Shown here: piece by piece, positions 1 through 4,114 of the stretch
How the letters are laid out: each line of letters starts with the position of its first letter
How positions within the stretch are numbered: the first letter of the stretch is position 1
DNA from: Anaerostipes sp.
GTDB lineage: Bacteria > Bacillota > Clostridia > Lachnospirales > Lachnospiraceae
Length of the DNA: 6,335 nt
Direction of reading: 5' to 3'
Assembly: GCF_018381315.1 (NCBI RefSeq)
Contig: NZ_JAGZSD010000037.1
Span: forward strand, 1-6,335
Program-made: the position numbers and the translations under genes
The notes under the pieces: model-generated
What the model saw: the letters and a program-made list of their open reading frames with translations, nothing else
Databases searched by the model: none
What the model was told of the DNA's origin: nothing

Positions 1-86
1 GTATGTCCGTGTTCTTTTTACTGCTGGTTTCTTCTTGCTTTTTATTCAAGTTTTTCTCTTCTTCCGGAAGCTCAATTTGCTCCACA
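1..86. repeat. Terminal direct repeat, left copy
   Basis: All 86 bases match 6250-6335 exactly, in the same orientation. The corresponding part of copy A (about 2585-2670) differs from them at roughly six positions. The match lies in the stalk-coding region of the surface-gene family. It is the kind of end overlap left by a circular contig, or by an assembler stopping inside a repeated sequence. Confidence 0.9.
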
Positions 87-244
87 GCAGTTTCCTCAGT
101 CACCGCTGTGATCAAATCTTTGTTTGCCTCCGTCGTCTCTTCTGCTGTACTTTCCGCCTCCTGCTCTGCCGCAAAAATACTTCCCTGAGCTGCGGCCAGT
201 ATCAGTGCCGCGGCAAATATCCAGATTTGTTTTTTCTTCTTCAT
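1..244 (-). CDS. N-terminus of a surface beta-solenoid protein (copy B', runs off left edge)
   Basis: This is the 5' end of a third copy of the surface-protein family, cut by the window edge. It starts at ATG 244, nine bases after an AGGGGG ribosome binding site at 254-259. The first ~25 residues form a classical signal peptide: four lysines after Met, a hydrophobic Ile/Trp/Ala/Leu core, and a small-residue cleavage region (SIFAA) before AEQEAEST. A Glu/Thr/Lys-rich, probably extended stalk follows and contains EQIELPEEEK and KKQEETSSKKNTD. The last 86 bases are identical to the first visible 86 bases of copy B at the right edge, in the same reading frame. This is therefore either the missing 5' end of B on a circular molecule (giving 792 residues) or a separate, very recent duplicate. 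Compared with copy A, the stalk lacks three residues. The poly-G switch site would lie beyond the left edge. Confidence 0.88.
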   Translation of the reverse strand, partial: MKKKKQIWIFAAALILAAAQGSIFAAEQEAESTAEETTEANKDLITAVTEETAVEQIELPEEEKNLNKKQEETSSKKNTDI

Positions 245-286
245 CTTTCTGTTCCCCCTGTTTATACTGTTCTTCTTCCACTCCGC

Positions 287-325
287 TTTTTATATCAGGT
301 ATCTCTCTATAAATAAATAGTTAGT
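287..325 (-). promoter_or_regulatory. Promoter-like block upstream of copy B'
   Basis: Read on the minus strand, ACTAAC is followed by exactly 20 unconserved bases and then CCTGATATAAAAA. The same two blocks at the same spacing precede copy A (2876-2914), although the 20 bases between them differ completely. The TGATATAAA part resembles a -10 region, about 45 bases before the start codon. ACTAAC is not a sigma-A -35 sequence, so it may be an activator site. The conservation is seen; the function is inferred. Confidence 0.5.
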
Positions 326-347
326 TTATCTTTAAATTTTATAAATA

Positions 348-386
348 ATACCGGGAAACAAACTTATAGATTTTGTTTCCCGGTAT
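348..386 (-). terminator. Intrinsic terminator after surface gene A
   Basis: A perfect 15-bp inverted repeat (348-362 with 372-386, 9-base loop, GC-rich CCGGGAAAC core) lies 34 bases beyond the stop codon of gene A. On the minus strand it is followed by an AT-rich tail (TATTTATAAAATTT) rather than an uninterrupted T run. It separates gene A from the promoter of copy B', so the two surface genes are probably transcribed separately. Confidence 0.8.
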
Positions 387-420
387 GAAACCCCTTATAT
401 CCATTTATTCTTAATGAAAT

Positions 421-2836
421 CTATTTTCTTGACTTTCTTCTATAATAACCGATTCCGGCCAGAGAAAATGCCAAAATTATTCCAAACTCTAATACCTTTG
501 CCTCATCTCCGGTTTTTACAGTATTTGTGGCTGACCCTTCTCCTGTTTCTCTTTTACTGTACTCCCAGTCAGGCATCTGCTTTTCTTCTGTCACCTGCTT
601 TGCCGCAGCAGTATTTGTCTCTTTCTTTTTTGTTTCTGTCGCAGTCTGTGTCGTTTCTGCAGCTTCTGTCTTTGTTTTCTCTTTCCACCTAGCTTTCAGT
701 GTTATATTTTCATAAACCGGATCTTCAAAGTTCCACTCTGTCTCTTTTCCATCCTTGTCTGTGTAGTACCAGCCTTCAAAAATATAACCTTCTCTTATCG
801 GCTCTTCTGGCTTTTGTGCTTTCTTTCCGCTGTCAATACTCTGCATTTCGGGTGCCTTACTTCCTCCCGATGTATCAAAAGAGATCTCTACAGTTCCTGT
901 GAGTGATACTTCCACCGTCACCGTTTCTCCGTCCGGTGTCTCATATGTCAGTGGATATTTTCCGGTATTTTTTGAGGTCTTTGCATCGTTGATAGTTTTC
1001 AGCTGTTCTTTATTGATCTTAAAATCTTCCAGCTTCAGATTGTTCCCATCTTTATCCTTGCCTTTAATGCCGCAAAGATTCTTAATCTCTTCATCTGTAA
1101 ATGCCTTTCCTCCGGTTTCCTTCTCCACATCATTGGCTCCTACCATTCCGCTGTCCGAATCACTTCCGGGTACCGCAGCATCTGTGCCGTTTCCTCTCAA
1201 AGATACAGTAATCGTTACCTTGGTTCCGTTTTCTGTGGCAATGGTCAGCGGAAAATCTCCGATTTCTCCTTTTTGCTTGGCCTCATTGATGACCTTCAGC
1301 TGCTCCTTATCCGGAAGCGTAAAATCTTCTGTATTAAATGGATTTCCGTCCTTGTCCTTTCCATTGGCCTTTGCCAGTTCCTTAATCTGTTCCTCATTGA
1401 ATTCTTTGCCGCCTGTTTTACTGATTACATGATTGGCACCAAGCTGTTCCTTGTTGTCCGGATTAACTTCATTTTTATCCCGGAAAGGTCCAAAGTAGAT
1501 CATCGTGAAGTATTTGTCTACTTTAATATCCTGTTCTTTCTGGAACGGTGATTCTGCCGTAAAGTTATACTCTGTTTCCGATGTCCCGTTCTGAATGTAC
1601 CCCTGATATCCCTTGTCCGGAACTGCAACAACATGTGTGGCTTTCCCAGGTGTATTATTAGGATTTTCCGGTTTCCCGCATCCAATTCCAGGCATATTGG
1701 AGGCATGATCACCCACCGCTCTTACTATGGTGTTGCCGCCGCTGATTTCTATATTTTTAATATCAAATAATCCTTCAGCTGTATATATATAATCAACACC
1801 TCCTCCTGACCCGATACCCGGGGCATTTTTTCCTCCTACAGCGTAAACACTTCCTCCGCTGATATACAATCCATCAAGAGGAACACAAAAACTCCCTCCT
1901 ATTCCTGCACAATACTCTCCGCCAAACGCACTAATTATCCCCCCTGTAATCCGGATATTTTTTGTAAATTCGCCGCTGGTGGAACTGGCACACGCAGACC
2001 CAATAGCGCTCATATGCTCTCCTGCCTTCGCATTGATGACCCCGCCCTTGATGGTCAAATTTGAAAATCCTTTCTCATTGGCGTCTTCTCTATTTAAACA
2101 GCTGCTTCCCAAGGCAGCGGCATGCAATACCGTTCCTTTTACTTCCAGTGAACCACAATTCCCTTCTTCGCACTGATGCCCTTTTTCACTTGCATGCTCA
2201 CACTGAATGACAAGCTTGGTATCATCCATCCCGTCTTTCACTAACGCTCCATAATTCTGAATTCCACAAGAAAGTGTGTTCTTCCCCACCAACGTGACTG
2301 TCACATTGGCATGGGATACGTCCATACAGTTTTTATTTCCGCTGTTGCTGGTAATACTGACATTATCCAGTGTAACGTCAGTGGTGACTCCTGATTCTAC
2401 TTTAATACAATTCGAAGTGGTTGTTCCTTTAATACGGTATCCCAGAGGGTTTAAAGATGTCTCACTGCTTGTACCCCCCCCCGGTCGCTCCGGCGCTTGT
2501 AAGCGTGATATTTCCTTTGCTTACGTCCAGTAATGTCTGCCCTTCTGCTGTCTTTTTTACAGGCTCTTCCGCCTGTTTTATCGATATGTCCGTGTTCTTT
2601 TTACTGCTGGTTTCTTCTTGCTTTTCATTCAAGTTTTTCTCTTCTTCCGGATGCCCAATCTGCTCCTCAGCAGTTCCCTCAGTCACCGCTGTGGTCAAAT
2701 CTGTGTTTGCCTCTGTTGTCTCTGTTGCAGCCTCAGCTGTACTTTCCGTCTCCTGCTCTGCTGCAAAAATACTTCCCTGAGCTGCGGCCAGTATCAGTGC
2801 CGCAGCAAATATCCAGATTCGTTTTTTCTTCTTCAT
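421..2836 (-). CDS. Surface beta-solenoid/InlB-repeat protein A, frameshifted (phase OFF) at a G9 tract
   Basis: Gene A starts at ATG 2836, nine bases after AGGGGG (2846-2851). It reads through a signal peptide and a Glu/Thr/Lys-rich stalk to three glycines (residues 119-121) encoded by nine G, then hits TGA three codons later. Removing one G restores an 804-residue frame with no other lesion. Its domains are: beta-solenoid (~125-420) with rungs of the form ISGGxVxAxGGxxxxGIGSGG and a Cys/His cluster at 212-227; two Ig-like repeats (~464-549 and ~565-648) that both carry GAN, KDKDGN and PLT; one InlB B-repeat (~650-717) with EGWYYTDKDG and KARW; a Thr/Glu/Lys linker; PDWEYSKR; and KTGDE (774) with a hydrophobic segment and RRKSRK tail. 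The family architecture implies a cell-surface adhesin or glycan-binding protein. The ligand is unknown and no catalytic residues are evident. The long open part downstream (first internal ATG at 2325) is probably not translated in this phase. Confidence 0.85.
2155..2202 (-). other. Cys/His cluster C-x-H-x5-H-x-C-x4-C in protein A
   Basis: Residues 212-227 of the in-frame protein read CEH, five residues, HQC, four residues, C. The cluster sits in a loop of the beta-solenoid. Copy B has the same spacing at 5819-5866 although the intervening residues differ (for example EEGN against TEET). Conservation of only the Cys and His residues suggests metal binding or disulfide bonding. It does not match a zinc-finger family I can name. 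Confidence 0.6.
2462..2836 (-). CDS. Truncated 124-residue product of gene A in its present phase
   Basis: With nine G in the tract, translation from ATG 2836 gives a 124-residue peptide ending GGGYKQ. Signal cleavage near residue 25 would leave about 99 residues of stalk and no folded domain. An upstream in-frame ATG at 2869 would add 11 residues (beginning MVKYKNRG). It lies before the AGGGGG site, and the family-conserved start is the MKKKK codon at 2836, so I prefer the shorter form. The peptide lacks a wall anchor and would be lost to the medium or degraded. I assign it no separate function. Confidence 0.6.
   Translation of the reverse strand: MKKKKRIWIFAAALILAAAQGSIFAAEQETESTAEAATETTEANTDLTTAVTEGTAEEQIGHPEEEKNLNEKQEETSSKKNTDISIKQAEEPVKKTAEGQTLLDVSKGNITLTSAGATGGGYKQ
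2474..2482 (-). repeat. Poly-G tract, nine G (OFF register), gene A
   Basis: Nine C on the plus strand (nine G in the mRNA) encode GGG GGG GGG and shift the frame into TAC AAG CAG TGA. Eight G would keep the frame, as in copy B. Seven G would lead to TAA after GTA CAA GCA GTG AGA CAT CTT. Both wrong registers therefore stop within about eight codons, giving a clean on/off switch. Long G runs are known slippage sites in contingency genes of Neisseria, Campylobacter and Helicobacter. Here the switching itself is inferred. Confidence 0.85.
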
Positions 2837-2875
2837 CTTCCTATTCCCCCTGTTTTTATATTTTACCACTTCGAG

Positions 2876-2914
2876 TTTTTATATCAGGTGTGAATCCTCT
2901 CCTGAAAAGTTAGT
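2876..2914 (-). promoter_or_regulatory. Promoter-like block upstream of gene A
   Basis: On the minus strand, ACTAAC is followed by 20 bases and CCTGATATAAAAA, the same arrangement as at 287-325. TGATATAAA is a plausible -10 about 40 bases before the start codon. The block lies between the terminator of the AraC gene and gene A, so gene A should have its own transcript. The conserved upstream half is a candidate site for the neighbouring AraC regulator; that is inference. Confidence 0.5.
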
Positions 2915-2925
2915 TAAAGTCTGTT

Positions 2926-2969
2926 AAAAAAAGAAAACCACACAGCAAATAATATTGCTGCATGGTTTT
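2926..2969 (-). terminator. Intrinsic terminator after the AraC gene
   Basis: In minus-strand RNA, the arms at 2955-2969 and 2934-2948 pair over 15 bp, including two adjacent G-U wobbles, around a 6-base loop. They are followed by C and seven U (2926-2932). The hairpin starts about 20 bases after the regulator's stop codon. It is a textbook Rho-independent terminator and separates the regulator from gene A. Confidence 0.9.
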
Positions 2970-2989
2970 ACAGATTGAACATGTAATAT

Positions 2990-3973
2990 TCACAAAATCT
3001 TTCGTACCGGCCTGATATACTTAAAATGCTTTTCCGGGTTAAAATAAAAATAAATGATCCTGCCGGGAGAAGTATCAAAGCAGTAACCAGTTCCCTCGAA
3101 ATCAAAATCTGCCATTGCTTTTTCAATCTTTTCCTCTACACTGCGGTTTTCCTGTTCATAATCAAACGGACCATGTTCAAAAACTACATACTCAGCTTCA
3201 GGGATATCTGATAAATACATTTGCGGCGGTATTTCCCCTTTATAATCAGCCGGCAGACGCACACCATAACACTCTGTGCGCAGGAAGCCCCAGCCGCAAA
3301 GTCTTCCGTCCGGGTCATTGATATACGCCATAATCTGTCCGCTGCCGCTGTTAGGCTCACTGCCGCCGTCGTCATCCAGCTTGCCCTTGATACTGTCAAG
3401 CAGGCCGCAGACCGTCTCGTAATCCTGTCCCGGGATAAGATTTTGTTTCTGCCAAAAATCCCAGTACCCGTTGCTTTCATAGTTTTTTATGTGCAGATAC
3501 TTGTGGGCAGGAATTGTTACAAAATAAATTTTAATATCATCTGTAGATTTCATCATACCAATTTCTCCAAATCCTAAAAAGTAGCGGTCGAACGGGTTTA
3601 TTTTTGTACGGAGAACCAAAGGCTTGGGATTTTTCCGGTATTCGCTTGGAGTTACTCCATAGGTTCTTTTAAAAGCCCTTGTAAATGCTTCATGGGATGA
3701 AAAGCCATAATCAAATGCAATGTCCAAAATGCTCTTTTCACTGTCCCTCACCTCTTTTAATGCAAAAGCCAATTTTCTAAGCCGCAGATAATCCCTGAAT
3801 TGTAAACCTGAGATTTCTTTAAACTTTCTCGTTGTATAAAATTCAGAGTAACCCAGCTTGTGGGAAAGAAGAGACAGCGTCAGCGCTTCATCATCATACT
3901 TCTTAATACATCTGTCAATTTCATCAACGATTATTTGTATCTGCTTTCGCCATTCGTACATTTCTCTGTTCAC
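2990..3973 (-). CDS. AraC-family regulator with C-terminal GyrI-like effector-binding domain
   Basis: This is a cytoplasmic DNA-binding regulator of up to 327 residues. Residues ~12-113 form the double helix-turn-helix: LTLSLLSHKLGYS is the first HTH and ILDIAFDYGFSS...AFKRTYGVTPSEYR is the AraC signature. The rest, from ~147, resembles GyrI/Rob-type small-molecule-binding domains and ends RIIYFYFNPEKHF...YIRPVRK. In this family the C-terminal domain typically senses hydrophobic or cationic compounds; the ligand here is unknown. The longest frame starts at GTG 3973, but ATG 3961 (323 residues) is better placed, with GGGGTGA eight bases upstream, so I prefer ATG 3961. The gene lies alone between terminators, flanked by surface genes B (upstream) and A (downstream). 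Control of those genes is plausible but not shown. Regulators of this type often act on unrelated transport or resistance genes, so the neighbourhood could be accidental. Confidence 0.93.
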   Translation of the reverse strand: MNREMYEWRKQIQIIVDEIDRCIKKYDDEALTLSLLSHKLGYSEFYTTRKFKEISGLQFRDYLRLRKLAFALKEVRDSEKSILDIAFDYGFSSHEAFTRAFKRTYGVTPSEYRKNPKPLVLRTKINPFDRYFLGFGEIGMMKSTDDIKIYFVTIPAHKYLHIKNYESNGYWDFWQKQNLIPGQDYETVCGLLDSIKGKLDDDGGSEPNSGSGQIMAYINDPDGRLCGWGFLRTECYGVRLPADYKGEIPPQMYLSDIPEAEYVVFEHGPFDYEQENRSVEEKIEKAMADFDFEGTGYCFDTSPGRIIYFYFNPEKHFKYIRPVRKIL

Positions 3974-3996
3974 CCCGTTTCATCCGCCCTAAATAT

Positions 3997-4044
3997 ATTA
4001 TATGAAAGCAGCTTGGCTTCTGCTTGATTTTACTTGCTATTATA
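3997..4044 (-). promoter_or_regulatory. Candidate promoter region of the AraC gene
   Basis: Two perfect TATAAT hexamers occur on the minus strand, at 4039-4044 and 3997-4002, but neither has a good -35 at 16-18 bases. A TTGACA at 4070-4075 is 25 bases from the first one, which is too far, and it overlaps the T-run of the gene B terminator. A short inverted repeat, AAGCAG-8-CTGCTT (4006-4025), lies between the two hexamers and could be an operator. All of this is tentative. Confidence 0.3.
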
Positions 4045-4073
4045 CAGCTTAACCTCTTTTACAAATTTCTGTC

Positions 4074-4110
4074 AAAAAACCGGAACATTATCAGAAGAAT
4101 GTTCCGGTTT
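4074..4110 (-). terminator. Intrinsic terminator after surface gene B
   Basis: A perfect 13-bp stem (4077-4089 with 4098-4110, 8-base loop, CCGGAACATT core) starts four bases after the stop codon of gene B. On the minus strand it ends in six T (4074-4079 plus strand A's). It is a strong Rho-independent terminator and insulates the AraC gene from gene B transcription. Confidence 0.92.
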
Positions 4111-4114
4111 CGTT

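Noticed and set aside
899..1432. 177-codon plus-strand open frame
   Set aside because: It lies antisense to the Ig-like repeats of gene A, has a Ser/Phe/Leu/Pro-rich composition typical of an antisense shadow, and shows no family motif. A similar shadow at 4578-4931 mirrors the same repeats in gene B.
421..2325. Separate 634-residue gene starting at ATG 2325
   Set aside because: The start is internal: the conserved sequence continues in frame upstream to the G tract, and the ATG matches an internal Met in copy B. It is the rest of gene A, not an independent gene.
2533..2913. Plus-strand frame of 126 codons opposite the start of gene A
   Set aside because: It is antisense to the signal peptide and stalk; its Cys/Leu/Ser-rich translation reflects the complement of Lys/Glu/Ala codons. 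Frames at 35-316 and 2618-2893 are the same effect.
3184..3480. 98-codon minus-strand frame inside the AraC gene
   Set aside because: It overlaps the regulator in another frame and has no recognisable content or ribosome binding site of its own.
4070..4075. TTGACA as -35 of the AraC promoter
   Set aside because: It is 25 bases from the nearest TATAAT and is part of the T-run tail of the gene B terminator.
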